A DNA stretch of 64,000 nt from Gordonia sp. ABSL11-1 (GCF_030315685.1 NZ_JASXSI010000023.1:20590-84589); one strand, 5' to 3'. Shown: positions 35,708 to 45,079, numbered from the stretch's first letter. Numbers and translations are program-made. Notes: a model not told the origin generated them from the letters alone.

Positions 35708-37095
35708 CCGGGGCGGTCGACCACGAGGTAAACGGCGGCGGCGATGCTCGCCGCACCCGCCGCCAAGACCAGCACGGGATAGCCGAACAGCCCCACGACG
35801 ACACCGGCGAGGGCCCCGGCGACGGCGCCGGCCAGGCTCATCGACGTGTCGGTGATGCCCTGCACCCGCGGCCGCATGGCCACCGCGACGCTGTCGGTCA
35901 GCATCGTCGAGCCCGCGACGGTTGCCGCCGACCACCCCAGACCGAGCAGGACCAGCGCCACGACGAGCCCGGTCTGGCTGTCATGCAGGACGAATCCGGC
36001 GACACAGCTCGCCAGCAACAGCCCCTGACCGACGAGGACCGTCGGCACGCGGCCCAGTCGATCGGTGAGCAGACCCATCACCGGTGCGAGGGCATACATA
36101 CCGGCCACGTGCGCGCTGATCGACAGCCCGACGACCGTCAGGCTCGCCCCACCGTGGGTCATGTGCACCGGCGTCAGCGCCATCACCGCGACCATCACGG
36201 CGTGCGCGCAGACCACCGAGGCGACCGCGTTCCGCGCGCCGGGTGTCCGTCGGATCGTGTCGAATCCCTGGGCCAGAGATGGTTTCGCCGCCATCGCGGT
36301 CGGTGCGCCGTCGGCGGAGAAGCGCAGTGGATCCGGCCGGAGCCCGACCCAGAGCACCAGGGCCGCGGCCGCAGTGCCGACCGCGCCGATGACGAACGGC
36401 CCCGCGAGTTCGTCGATGTGCGCGATGTCGGCGAGGTCCGCGCCGATCGGGAGGAGCGCGGGCCCGGCGACCGCACCGATCATCGTCATCCACACGACCA
36501 GAGACAGATCGCGCCCACGGGTGCGAGGACTCGCGAGATCGGTTGCAACGAAGCGGGACTGGAGACTGACCGCCGTGCCGGAGCCCACACCGGCCATGCC
36601 GACGAGGAGCAGGGCGAACCATCCGACGTCGACCGCGACGGCCACGACGCACGCGCCCACGGCGGCGATCAGGAATCCTGTCGCGAGGGCGGGACGTCGG
36701 CCCGACCTCTGGGCCAGTGCGGCCAGTGGCAGACCGGCGGCCGCGGCGCCGAGCGTCAGGACCGTCGTCGGCAATCCCGCCAGTGACTCGGACCCCGAGA
36801 GACGCTCGCCGAGAATCGCACCCAGTGCCAGCGACGCCCCCATCGCCAGCCCGCCGAGCACCTGGGCCAGACAGAGCAGGATGACGGTGCGCAGTTGGAC
36901 GCGCCGCCGGGCATCGTCGGCGAGGGTCCGCGACGGCGTGGGATCGGCACCCCGCGGGACGGTGCGGCTCGCGTCGTCGCGGATCGGGCCGCCCCCGGGA
37001 GCGGCGGTCATCGGTTCGGGGGTACCCGGGTCGGGTACGGCTCGGTTCGTCACCCCGTCAGACTGCGCTCCCGGCGCATCGCAGACCAGTGGCAT
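35704..37095 (-). CDS. MFS transporter
   Basis: 463 residues. A cytosolic N-terminal tail of about 65 residues precedes 12 predicted membrane helices. The helix 2-3 loop has AALAQRSGRRPALATGF, the MFS signature region, and the second half repeats it as LLTDRLGRVPTVLVG. Substrate unknown; a drug or metabolite exporter is likely from family. Start ATG 37095 lies 7 nt after the minus-strand -10 TATACC, shared with the divergent GlxA-type regulator, which may control it. Confidence 0.87.
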   Translation of the reverse strand: MPLVCDAPGAQSDGVTNRAVPDPGTPEPMTAAPGGGPIRDDASRTVPRGADPTPSRTLADDARRRVQLRTVILLCLAQVLGGLAMGASLALGAILGERLSGSESLAGLPTTVLTLGAAAAGLPLAALAQRSGRRPALATGFLIAAVGACVVAVAVDVGWFALLLVGMAGVGSGTAVSLQSRFVATDLASPRTRGRDLSLVVWMTMIGAVAGPALLPIGADLADIAHIDELAGPFVIGAVGTAAAALVLWVGLRPDPLRFSADGAPTAMAAKPSLAQGFDTIRRTPGARNAVASVVCAHAVMVAVMALTPVHMTHGGASLTVVGLSISAHVAGMYALAPVMGLLTDRLGRVPTVLVGQGLLLASCVAGFVLHDSQTGLVVALVLLGLGWSAATVAGSTMLTDSVAVAMRPRVQGITDTSMSLAGAVAGALAGVVVGLFGYPVLVLAAGAASIAAAVYLVVDRPG

Positions 37096-37102
37096 CAATG
37101 CC

Positions 37103-37110
37103 GGTATACC
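37103..37110. promoter_or_regulatory. Symmetric -10 element for two divergent leaderless genes
   Basis: The palindrome GGTATACC gives TATACC on both strands. On the plus strand it is 8 nt before the ATG at 37119, and on the minus strand 7 nt before the ATG at 37095. One 8-bp element thus seems to serve both transcripts, whose starts would be about 24 bp apart. Confidence 0.5.
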
Positions 37111-37118
37111 CTGGATTC

Positions 37119-38210
37119 ATGCCACCACCGCCCGCCTCGATGCCGACCACACCGGCGGTCGGGGCGCCGGCGGCACCTCCCGAGGCGCATGTCGTGGTCG
37201 TGCTCGTCACCGACGGTCTCGTCCTCATGGACATGGCCGCGCCGGTACAGATGTTCGGTCACGTCGGGCCACCCCGCTACACACTGCGCACCTGCGCCGA
37301 ACGTCCCGGGCTGGTACCGACCTGTGCCGGGGTGTCGATCCACGTCGAGCACGGGCTCGACGCGCTCGACGACGCCGACACGATCGTCATCCCCGGATAT
37401 CACGACGCCGCGCGACGCACACCGTCGGCGACGGTGACCGACGCCCTGACACGTGCGCATCGTCGGGGCACGCGGATCATGTCGATCTGCGTCGGCGCCT
37501 TCACCCTGGCGGAGGCCGGTCTGCTCGACGGGCGGCGCGCGACGACCCACTGGCTCGACGCTGCGGCACTCGCGGCACGATATCCGACCGTCGACGTCGA
37601 TCCCTCCGTCCTCTACGTCGACGACGGCGACGTGCTCACGAGCGCGGGTCTGGCCGCAGGTATCGACCTGTGTCTCCATCTCGCCGAGCGGGACCACGGC
37701 GGCGACGTGGCCCGGGACTTCGCGCGGCGCACCGTCGTCGCGTTCCACCGGCCGGGCGGTCAGGCGCAGTTCATGCCACCCGGGACGAGCCTGCACGACG
37801 AGGCGATCGCGGAGATCGGCCACCAACACCGATACCTCGAACACCATGTGACGCCGACCCTTCCGGACACATCGGCCGTCGCCGACGACTCGATGTCGGC
37901 GACCACCGCGTGGGCGGTCCGGCATCTCGATCGCCCGTTGACCACGCGCGACCTCGCCGACCACGCCTCGATGTCGTTGCGCACGTTCAACCGCCGCTTC
38001 ACCGCCGCCTACGGGATGGGTCCGGGCGCATGGCTGACCGGTCAGCGCATCCGTGCCGCCGCCGGGTTGCTCGAACGCACCGACGAGCCGGTCGAGAAGA
38101 TCGCCGACGCCGTCGGCCTGCGCCCAGAATCCCTGCGCACCCAGTTCCGTCGTCGGATGTCGTTGTCGCCGAGCAGCTATCGCAGCAACTTCCGGCCAGC
38201 CTCGCGCTGA
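37119..38210 (+). CDS. GlxA-family AraC-type regulator with DJ-1/PfpI domain
   Basis: 363 residues. After a proline-rich start comes a DJ-1/PfpI domain (about 25-190): VVVVLVTDGLVLMDMAAPVQMF, the elbow IMSICVGAFTLAEAGLLDGR with its cysteine, and TTHW. A C-terminal AraC double helix-turn-helix follows (TTRDLADHASMSLRTFNRRF and EKIADAVGLRPESLRTQFRRR). Such regulators control catabolic or export genes; the divergent MFS gene is the likely target. Start ATG 37119 is supported by the shared -10. Confidence 0.9.
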   Translation: MPPPPASMPTTPAVGAPAAPPEAHVVVVLVTDGLVLMDMAAPVQMFGHVGPPRYTLRTCAERPGLVPTCAGVSIHVEHGLDALDDADTIVIPGYHDAARRTPSATVTDALTRAHRRGTRIMSICVGAFTLAEAGLLDGRRATTHWLDAAALAARYPTVDVDPSVLYVDDGDVLTSAGLAAGIDLCLHLAERDHGGDVARDFARRTVVAFHRPGGQAQFMPPGTSLHDEAIAEIGHQHRYLEHHVTPTLPDTSAVADDSMSATTAWAVRHLDRPLTTRDLADHASMSLRTFNRRFTAAYGMGPGAWLTGQRIRAAAGLLERTDEPVEKIADAVGLRPESLRTQFRRRMSLSPSSYRSNFRPASR

Positions 38211-38222
38211 GCCCGGTCGGCG

Positions 38223-38981
38223 TCAGTCGACGATGAGGTCGTACCCCAGCTTGGAGACCATGCCGACGACGACGGCGAGAAGCACCCATCGCACGAAACC
38301 GCTCCCTCGCCCGATGGCCATGTGCGCACCGAGTTGGGCGCCCGCGATGTTCGCCACCGCCAAGCCGATCCCCAAGAGCCACAGGATGTTTCCCTGCCAG
38401 GCGAACACGGCGAGCGCACCCAGGTTGGTACCGGTGTTGATGACCTTGGCCATCGCCGAGCTCTCCAGGAATCCGGTACCCGCCAGCGCAGTCAGACTGA
38501 TGATCAGGAAGGTCCCCGTGCCCGGCCCCATCACGCCGTCGTAGAAGGCGATCACCACACCCGCGACGACGAATCCGAGCAGCACCGACCATCGCGGACG
38601 CGATACCCCTGTGCCCGAACCGAATCCGGGATTGAGCGCCACGAACAGGCCCACCGCGACCAACAGGCACAGGACGATGGGCGTGAACACCTCGGCGGGT
38701 AGCCGACTCGCCGCGTACGCGCCGATCCCGGAGCACACGACCGCACTGACGAACACCGGCAGCAGGCGCCGGACATCGACTCGCAACCGGCGGGCGTAGG
38801 CGATCGCCGCCGACGCCGTACCGAAGACCGCCGCGAGTTTGTTGGTCCCCAGTGCCGTCGCAGGCGCGATCGTCGGGAACGCGATGAGCAACGCCGGGAT
38901 CAGCACCAGACCACCGCCACCCACGACGGCGTCGACCCAGCCCGCCGCCGCGGCAGCGACGATCAGCAGTGCGATGTCCAC
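38223..38981 (-). CDS. TSUP-family (TauE/SafE) membrane exporter
   Basis: 252 residues, about eight membrane helices. The N terminus AAAAGWVDAVVGGGGLVLIPALL and the mid motif VIAFYDGVMGPGTGTFLII are the two repeats typical of the family (GxGGGxxxxP and DGFxGPGxG). These proteins move sulfite, sulfonates or related anions. It starts at GTG 38981 and converges on the GlxA-type regulator with only 12 bp between stops. Confidence 0.9.
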   Translation of the reverse strand: MDIALLIVAAAAAGWVDAVVGGGGLVLIPALLIAFPTIAPATALGTNKLAAVFGTASAAIAYARRLRVDVRRLLPVFVSAVVCSGIGAYAASRLPAEVFTPIVLCLLVAVGLFVALNPGFGSGTGVSRPRWSVLLGFVVAGVVIAFYDGVMGPGTGTFLIISLTALAGTGFLESSAMAKVINTGTNLGALAVFAWQGNILWLLGIGLAVANIAGAQLGAHMAIGRGSGFVRWVLLAVVVGMVSKLGYDLIVD

Positions 38982-39033
38982 GTCGCGTCAGTGCGTCGTC
39001 GAGCCGACGGGGACCTGACGCGGGCTCATCGGG

Positions 39034-39507
39034 TCAGGCGACCTCGATGATCAGTTCGACCTCGACCGACGCTCCGAGCGGAAGTTCAGCGACGCCGACG
39101 GCCGAGCGCGCGTGCACACCGGCCTCACCGAAGACCTCACCCAATAGATCCGACGCCCCGTTGATGACCGCCGGCTGCCCGGTGAACCCGGGCGCCGAGG
39201 CCACGAAACCGACGACCTTCACGACCCGCACCACCGAGTCGATACCGACGAGCCCGTCGACGGCGGCCAGGGCGTTCAGGGCGCACTGTCGCGCGGCGGC
39301 ATTGGCCTGGTCGGGGTTCACCACACCCTCGGCGCCCTCGTGGACCTTGCCGGCGACGTCGAGCTTGCCGTCGACGATCGGGAGCTGACCCGCCGTGTAC
39401 ACGAGGTTTCCGGTGCGGACCGCGGGCACGTAACTGGCCACGGGGGTGACGACGGGCGGGAGCGTGATGCCGAGCTCGACGAGGCGTTGGGACCACGTGG
39501 TTGCCAT
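39034..39507 (-). CDS. RidA/YjgF-family protein
   Basis: 157 residues, with VRTGNLVYTAGQLPIVDGKL and AARQCALNALAAVDGLVG typical of the YjgF/RidA fold; members deaminate reactive enamines or imines. It is the longer actinobacterial form, equal to Rv3678c. It follows the DUF4177 gene by 3 nt, with AAGGGA from that gene's last codons as ribosome site. Confidence 0.9.
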   Translation of the reverse strand: MATTWSQRLVELGITLPPVVTPVASYVPAVRTGNLVYTAGQLPIVDGKLDVAGKVHEGAEGVVNPDQANAAARQCALNALAAVDGLVGIDSVVRVVKVVGFVASAPGFTGQPAVINGASDLLGEVFGEAGVHARSAVGVAELPLGASVEVELIIEVA

Positions 39508-39510
39508 GGA

Positions 39511-39675
39511 CTATCCCTTCGGGCGCTTGAGGTAGGCGACGTGCTGTTCACCGGTCGGACCCGGCAGAACGCTCACCAGTTCCCAGCCATCGGCACCCCA
39601 TTGGTCGAGGATCTGCTTCGTGGCGTGCGTCAGCAGCGGCACCGTCACGTACTCCCACGCGGTCACTTCACTCAT
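39511..39675 (-). CDS. 54-residue DUF4177-type protein
   Basis: Translation gives MSEVTAWEYVTVPLLTHATK, then QILDQWGADGWELVSVLPGP and a basic end PTGEQHVAYLKRPKG. The pattern WEY..V.LL...TK..LD..G..GWELV is that of DUF4177 proteins, like the small gene beside Rv3678c. It is only 54 residues and easily missed. TAGGGT lies 6 nt before the ATG (leaderless). It is divergent from the ArsA-like gene and co-transcribed with ridA. Function unknown. Confidence 0.85.
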   Translation of the reverse strand: MSEVTAWEYVTVPLLTHATKQILDQWGADGWELVSVLPGPTGEQHVAYLKRPKG

Positions 39676-39718
39676 GGACCCACCCTAACCGGTACGTGCT
39701 TGTCGATATGGTGATGCA

Positions 39719-40744
39719 GTGGGGAACGAGACACCGCTCGACGACGTCGGGCACGTCAACGAATGGCCCGATACCGCGGGACTGGCACGACTGCATTTCG
39801 TGTCCGGCAAGGGCGGCACCGGCAAGACCACCATCGCCGCCGCGCTGGCCCTGGCGCTGGCCGCCGACGGCAAGAAGGTCCTGCTGGTGGAATGCGAAGG
39901 GCGCCAGGGCATCGCGCAGCTCTTCGACATCCCGCCGCTGCCTCCGACGGACACCCGGATCGCCACCGCATCCGGCGGCGGGGAGGTCTCGGCACTCGCC
40001 CTGGACATCGAGCACGCGTTGCTCGAGTACCTCGACATGTTCTACAACCTCGGTTTCGCCGGGCGCGCCATGAAGCGGATCGGCGCCATCGACTTCGTCA
40101 CCACGGTTGCCCCGGGCCTGCGTGACGTCCTGATCACCGGCAAGATCAAGGAACGCATCGTCCACACCGACAAGCAGGGCAAGCGGGTGTACGACGCGGT
40201 CGTCGTCGACGCCCCGCCGACCGGCCGGATCGGGAACTTCCTCGACGTGACGCAGGCGATGGCCGACCTCGCCAAGACGGGCCCGATCCGCAATCAGAGC
40301 GACGGGGTGGTCAAGCTGCTGCACTCCGAGGACACTGTCATCCATCTCGTCACCCTGCTGGAGGCCATGCCGATCCAGGAGACCGTGGAGGCCGTCCGCG
40401 AACTCGGCGAGAAGAACCTGACCATCGGCACCCTGATCATCAACCGGGTCTCGCCCACCCACCTGCCCGCGGGCTCGATCGACGACATCGCCGAGGGCCA
40501 GATCGACGCATCCCGCATCCTCGAGCATCTGTCGGCGGCCGGACTCTCGATCGGCGCGGAGGATCTCGCCGGGTTGCTCACCGAGACGATCGAGCACGCC
40601 ACACGGTTGCAGGCCCAGCAGGTGGCCAAGGCGCAGCTCGACGACGTCGAGCTGCCCACCCTCGAATTGCCCACGCTCGGCGACGGCATCGACCTCGGGT
40701 CGATCTACGAGCTCGCCAACCTCCTACAGAAGGCGGGTGCGTAG
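39719..40744 (+). CDS. ArsA/Get3-like ATPase, first subunit (Rv3679-like)
   Basis: 341 residues. The P-loop is FVSGKGGTGKTTIAAALALAL, with both signature lysines of the ArsA/MinD class; switch-like DAPPTGRIGNFLDV and YDAVVVDAPP follow. Together with the next gene it forms the Rv3679-Rv3680 pair, reported to make a Get3-like complex linked to stress from cell-wall intermediates such as glycerol and nitric oxide. Start GTG 39719 lies 6 nt after TATGGT, so it is probably leaderless. A GTG at 39711 and an ATG at 39713 are in other frames. Confidence 0.88.
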   Translation: MGNETPLDDVGHVNEWPDTAGLARLHFVSGKGGTGKTTIAAALALALAADGKKVLLVECEGRQGIAQLFDIPPLPPTDTRIATASGGGEVSALALDIEHALLEYLDMFYNLGFAGRAMKRIGAIDFVTTVAPGLRDVLITGKIKERIVHTDKQGKRVYDAVVVDAPPTGRIGNFLDVTQAMADLAKTGPIRNQSDGVVKLLHSEDTVIHLVTLLEAMPIQETVEAVRELGEKNLTIGTLIINRVSPTHLPAGSIDDIAEGQIDASRILEHLSAAGLSIGAEDLAGLLTETIEHATRLQAQQVAKAQLDDVELPTLELPTLGDGIDLGSIYELANLLQKAGA

Positions 40745-40746
40745 TC

Positions 40747-41841
40747 ATGCCTCTCGACCTGAAGATGGGATCGGTCCTGACCGATCCGGGTACCCGAGTC
40801 GTGATCTGCTGCGGCGCGGGCGGTGTCGGCAAGACGACGACGGCTGCGGCGATGGCGATGTACGCCGCCGAGCACGGACGGACCGTCGCGGTGTTGACCA
40901 TCGATCCGGCCCGTCGGCTCGCGCAGTCCCTCGGCATGTCCGAACTGACCAACGATCCGCAGCCCGTGGCGATCGACGGCAGCGGAACCCTCGACGCGAT
41001 GATGCTCGACATGCGACGGACTTTCGACGAGATGGTGATCGAGTATTCGACGCCCGAACGCGCCGCCGCGATCATGGAGAACTCCTTCTATCAGACGATG
41101 GCGTCGTCGTTCTCGGGGACGCAGGAGTACATGGCGATGGAGAAGCTCGGCAAGCTGCTCGAGCAGGATCGCTGGGACCTCATCATCGTCGACACCCCGC
41201 CGTCGCGGAACGCCCTCGACTTCCTCGACGCCCCACAGCGACTCGGCTCGTTCCTGTCCGGGCGCCTGATGAAGGTGCTCGTCGGCGGCGGTCGCGGCGT
41301 GGGACGGATGGTCACCGGCGCGATGAGTCTCGCGATGCGCGGCGTCTCCACCATCGTCGGCGGCGACATGCTGCGTGACGTCGCGATGTTCGTGCAGTCG
41401 CTCGACTCGATGTTCGGGGGTTTCCAGGATCGCGCGCTCAAGACCTATCAGCTGCTCAAGCAGCCGGGCACACAGTTCGCCGTGGTCGCCGCGGCCGAGC
41501 CGGATGCGCTGCGTGAGGCAGCGTTCTTCGTCGATCGGCTGTCCGAGGAATCGATGCCTCTGGCCGGGCTGATCCTCAATCGGACGCATCCGAACCTGAC
41601 GTCGATCTCCGAGTCGTCGGCGCGGGCGGCCCTCGAATCGGTCGACGACGAACTGACGCGTGGCGTGCTGGAGATCCATGCGGCCCGCGCCGCGACCGGC
41701 AAACGGGAACTGCATCTGCTGCAGCGCTTCACCGCCGCACACCCAGCAGTCCCCGTCGTCGGCGTGCCGTCACTGCCGTTCGAGGTGGCCGACACCGTCG
41801 CGCTGCGCGCGGTCGCCGAGCAGATCACCAGCCGCGGCTGA
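40747..41841 (+). CDS. ArsA/Get3-like ATPase, second subunit (Rv3680-like)
   Basis: 364 residues. P-loop CCGAGGVGKTTTAAAMAMYAA; VLTIDPARRLAQSLG; and IIVDTPPSRNALDFLD. The DPARRL block is typical of anion-transporting ATPases. Note that the second lysine is present but the first signature position is Ala-Gly, unlike its partner. It starts 2 nt after the first subunit's stop, so the two are made together and likely form a heterodimer. The dispersed repeat (copies C and D) follows it. Confidence 0.9.
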   Translation: MPLDLKMGSVLTDPGTRVVICCGAGGVGKTTTAAAMAMYAAEHGRTVAVLTIDPARRLAQSLGMSELTNDPQPVAIDGSGTLDAMMLDMRRTFDEMVIEYSTPERAAAIMENSFYQTMASSFSGTQEYMAMEKLGKLLEQDRWDLIIVDTPPSRNALDFLDAPQRLGSFLSGRLMKVLVGGGRGVGRMVTGAMSLAMRGVSTIVGGDMLRDVAMFVQSLDSMFGGFQDRALKTYQLLKQPGTQFAVVAAAEPDALREAAFFVDRLSEESMPLAGLILNRTHPNLTSISESSARAALESVDDELTRGVLEIHAARAATGKRELHLLQRFTAAHPAVPVVGVPSLPFEVADTVALRAVAEQITSRG

Positions 41842-41861
41842 CCGAGGCCACGCTCATCCTG

Positions 41862-41980
41862 CGCTGATCGAGTAGGCACCGGGGCGCCACCCGCCCGAAC
41901 GGGCACGCGCGACGCAGCCGTCACCCTCCGCTGATCGAGTAGGCGAGGAGCGCAGCGACGAGCCGTATCGAGATCAGACC
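41862..41980 (-). repeat. Dispersed palindromic repeat, copy C plus partial copy D
   Basis: CGCTGATCGAGTAGGC occurs at 41862-41877 (copy D, truncated) and again at 41929-41944, where it continues through a GCAGCGACGAG block to GTATCGAGATCA (copy C). Copy C is the reverse complement of the copy B type. It runs into the stop codon of whiB4 (41974-41976). Confidence 0.65.
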
Positions 41981-42288
41981 GCGTCGGCCTGCTGCCGCCG
42001 CTTCTGCGCGTCGAAGAACTGCGCCCACGAGGTGACCTCGGGATGTTGCCGGAGGAGCGCACGTCGCTGACGTTCGGTCATTCCGCCCCAGACCCCGAAC
42101 TCGACCCGGTTGTCGAGGGCGTCGGCACCGCATTCCAGCTGAACCGGGCAGTGCCTGCAGATCGTTGCGGCCTTCCGCTGAGCCGCTCCGCGAACGAACA
42201 GGTCGTCAGGGTTCCCTCCCCGGCACCGAGCTTGTGACACCCACATCAACCGAGCATCGTCTCCGGTGGAAACTGCCGCCATCGCCAT
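41974..42288 (-). CDS. whiB4: WhiB4-like iron-sulfur regulator
   Basis: 104 residues. Four cysteines in WhiB spacing bind a 4Fe-4S cluster (QARCRGG, then CRHCPVQLEC). The G(V/I)WGG turn is present (FGVWGGMTERQRRALLRQHPE), with a basic C terminus. WhiB4 acts as a redox-responsive DNA-binding protein. The sequence FVRGAAQRKAA and the position before ponA2 match Rv3681c. Start ATG 42288 has AGGGG 7 nt upstream. A promoter at 42438-42466 lies downstream of the longer in-frame start, which excludes that start. Confidence 0.92.
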   Translation of the reverse strand: MAMAAVSTGDDARLMWVSQARCRGGNPDDLFVRGAAQRKAATICRHCPVQLECGADALDNRVEFGVWGGMTERQRRALLRQHPEVTSWAQFFDAQKRRQQADAV

Positions 42289-42437
42289 CCGCCGACCCCT
42301 GTCTGTCGTTGTGTCTCGCCGGTCGTCGCATTGCTGCGGGGACCCGACGGTCCTGACCGTGAATGCGACCACCCGACGACCGTTCTCGCTGGTCACCTCG
42401 ATCACCGGCACCGGTGAGGGTTCACATTCCCGAGGGA

Positions 42438-42466
42438 TTGTTAGGTGAGTCACATTCTGCACTCAA
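42438..42466 (-). promoter_or_regulatory. SigA-like promoter of whiB4
   Basis: On the minus strand TTGAGT (42466-42461), a 17-nt spacer, TAACAA (42443-42438). Start would be near 42430, giving whiB4 a leader of about 140 nt. The region 42289-42628 holds no gene and also carries the ponA2 promoter. Confidence 0.5.
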
Positions 42467-42628
42467 TTTAAGGATCTGTGCATGGCTTCGCAACCCCTGG
42501 AGCGAAGAAAATGGCACCATCGTCCAAACAATCCACATATCCCCAGCTCATCTCCGCCGTTACGGGATCGCGACCCCCCGCGCGCCGTGGTCGGCCGATG
42601 TTGTCCATCGCGCACGTATCCTGTGCGT

Positions 42629-45079
42629 GTGCCGATCTCGAAGAAGCTGTGGCCGCTGGCCGGCGCCTGCCTGATGGCGGGTGTGCTCGTCGCCGGACTG
42701 CTCTATCCCGTGGCCAGTGGCCTGGGCGTGATGTCCAACCGCGCCGCCGCCGCCGTCGAAAACGTGTCGTCCGAGTTGCTCAACGGGACGCTGCCGGAGG
42801 TCTCGACGATGACCGACGCGGCGGGCACACCGATCGCGTTGCTCTACGACCAGTACCGCTACCAGGTCGGCTACAACGACATCTCGCCCGACATGATCCG
42901 AGCGATCATCTCCATCGAGGACCGACGCTTCCTCGAGCACGACGGGGTCGACTGGAAGGGCACGATCCGAGCGGCGCTGAAGAACTCGTCGTCGGGTGAG
43001 GTGCAGCAAGGAGCGTCCACGCTCGATCAGCAGTACATCAAGAACTATCAGCTCCTGGTCCTGGCACGGACCGACGCAGACCGTCAGGCCGCCATCGAGA
43101 CGACCCCCGCCCGCAAGCTGCGGGAGGTCCGGATGGCGCTGACGATGGAACAGACTCTGATCGATCAGGCCAAACGCGACAAGGGCCTCGACGACGCGGC
43201 CGCCAAGCAGGAGGCCAAGAAGCAGATCGTCACCCGCTATCTCAACGTCGTCCCGTTCGGCAACAACTCGTACGGCATCGAGGCGGCGGCGCAGACCTAT
43301 TTCGGCAAGCACGCCAAGGATCTGGCCGTGGAACAGGCCGCACTGCTGGCCGGCATGGTGCAGTCGAGTTCGGCGCTCGACCCGTACACCAATCCGGAAG
43401 CTGCGACCAAGCGCCGGAACACGGTGCTCGACACCATGATCGACAACTTCCCGGATCGTCGGGCCGAGCTCGTCGCCGCGAAGGAGAGGCCACTCGGGGT
43501 GGTCGCCAGACCCCGCACCCCCATGCAGGGCTGCATCGCGGCGGACAACAACGGCTTCTTCTGTGATTACGCACTGCAGTTCCTCGCCGAGAACGGCATG
43601 TCCCGCGACTCGGTGATGCGCGGCGGGTACGTCATCCGCACCACGCTCGATCCCGAGGTACAGCGGTCGACGGTGCGAGCCGTGCAGACGCAGGCCAATC
43701 CCGACTCCGACGGCGTCGCGGACGTGATGAGCACGATCAGACCGGGCAAGAAGTCGCACGACATCCTGTCGATGGCGTCGAGTCGCAACTACGGCCTCGA
43801 TCTGCGAGCCGGCGAGACGATGCAGCCGCAGCCGTTCTCGATGGTCGGCGACGGCGCGGGGTCGGTGTTCAAGCTCTTCACCACCGCAGCCGCCATGGAG
43901 AAGGGGCTCGGCGCCGGATCGAACATCCCGGTTCCCGGGTCGGTTGCCGTCTACGGGATGGGCAACAGCGGCGGCACGAACGGATGCCCTGTCAACGCAT
44001 ATTGCGTCAAGAACGACGGGAGGTACCCGGCGTCGATGTCGGTCACCCAGGCGCTCGCGCAGTCCCCCAACACCGCGTTCGTGAAGCTGCTGCAACAGGT
44101 CGGCGTCAAGCCGGCGGTGGACATGGCCATCCGTCTCGGCCTGCGCTCGTACACGGTGCCCGGGTCGTCGGGCTACGGCGACAAGAGCATGGCGACCTAC
44201 GTCAAGGAGGGCAACTTCGGCTCGTTCACCCTGGGGCCGCTGCCGATCAACGGGCTCGAACTGTCGAACGTTGCCGCCACGCTGGCCTCCGGCGGCACGT
44301 GGTGCCCGCCCAACCCGATCGCGTCGATCAGCCAGATCAAGCGCGATCAGTACGGCAACCCGGTGATGGCACCGAACGGCCAGCCCGCACTGACGGCCGT
44401 GCCCTTCACGGCGCCGAAGTGTGAGCAGGTCGTGGAGGAGGGACTCGCCAACACCCTCGCGAATGCGATGAGCCAGGACGACCGGGGCGGCGGCACGTCG
44501 GCCGCGGCAGCCGGATCAGCCGGCTGGACGTTGCCGATGTCCGGCAAGACGGGGACCACCGAGGCCCACCGTTCGTCGGCCTTCCTCGGGTTCACCAACA
44601 ACATCGCCGGTGCGGCCTATGTCTACAACGACGGCCCGAACCCGACCGGGATCTGCTCCAGCCCGCTGCGTCAGTGCTACGACGGCAACCTCTACGGCGG
44701 TATGGAACCGGCCCGCACCTGGTATCAGGCGGTCAAGCCGATCGCGACGAAGTTCGGGCCGGTGCGTCTGCCACCGGTCGATCCGCGCTACATGGCCGGG
44801 AGTGACCGCGGGCGCATCCCGTCGGTGAGCGGACTGCCGGCGAGTGCGGCGACGTCGCGTCTGCAGGCAGCCGGGTTCAAGGTCAATCAGCTCGACGTCG
44901 ACAGCAATCGCCCTCAGGGCACGGTCGTCTTCACGGCGCCGTCCGACTCGGCGATGCCCGGCAGCGTCGTGACGATCTACGTGAGCAACGGGCGGCGGTC
45001 CGACGACCAGCAGGGTCCGACGGAGACCACCGTGCAGGTGCCCGGCGTCGGACCGGTGGTGATCCAGCTCCCGGGTTGA
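42629..45079 (+). CDS. ponA2: Bifunctional class A penicillin-binding protein with PASTA domain
   Basis: 816 residues. An N-terminal anchor (PLAGACLMAGVLVAGLLYPV) is followed by a GT51 glycosyltransferase (IEDRRFLEHDGVDWKG and QGASTLDQQYIKN) that polymerises glycan. Then comes a transpeptidase with the nucleophile motif GSVFKLF (SxxK), SPN in AQSPNTAFV, and KTG in SGKTGTTE. A single PASTA domain ends the protein (RIPSVSGLPASAATSRLQ...). All catalytic residues are present. Corresponds to PonA2 (Rv3682). Start GTG 42629 is 6 nt after TATCCT (leaderless). Confidence 0.95.
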   Translation: MPISKKLWPLAGACLMAGVLVAGLLYPVASGLGVMSNRAAAAVENVSSELLNGTLPEVSTMTDAAGTPIALLYDQYRYQVGYNDISPDMIRAIISIEDRRFLEHDGVDWKGTIRAALKNSSSGEVQQGASTLDQQYIKNYQLLVLARTDADRQAAIETTPARKLREVRMALTMEQTLIDQAKRDKGLDDAAAKQEAKKQIVTRYLNVVPFGNNSYGIEAAAQTYFGKHAKDLAVEQAALLAGMVQSSSALDPYTNPEAATKRRNTVLDTMIDNFPDRRAELVAAKERPLGVVARPRTPMQGCIAADNNGFFCDYALQFLAENGMSRDSVMRGGYVIRTTLDPEVQRSTVRAVQTQANPDSDGVADVMSTIRPGKKSHDILSMASSRNYGLDLRAGETMQPQPFSMVGDGAGSVFKLFTTAAAMEKGLGAGSNIPVPGSVAVYGMGNSGGTNGCPVNAYCVKNDGRYPASMSVTQALAQSPNTAFVKLLQQVGVKPAVDMAIRLGLRSYTVPGSSGYGDKSMATYVKEGNFGSFTLGPLPINGLELSNVAATLASGGTWCPPNPIASISQIKRDQYGNPVMAPNGQPALTAVPFTAPKCEQVVEEGLANTLANAMSQDDRGGGTSAAAAGSAGWTLPMSGKTGTTEAHRSSAFLGFTNNIAGAAYVYNDGPNPTGICSSPLRQCYDGNLYGGMEPARTWYQAVKPIATKFGPVRLPPVDPRYMAGSDRGRIPSVSGLPASAATSRLQAAGFKVNQLDVDSNRPQGTVVFTAPSDSAMPGSVVTIYVSNGRRSDDQQGPTETTVQVPGVGPVVIQLPG

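Noticed and set aside
42560..44095. 511-residue minus-strand frame opposite ponA2
   Set aside because: Shadow of the penicillin-binding protein gene; low-complexity Arg/Val/Asp composition and no motif.
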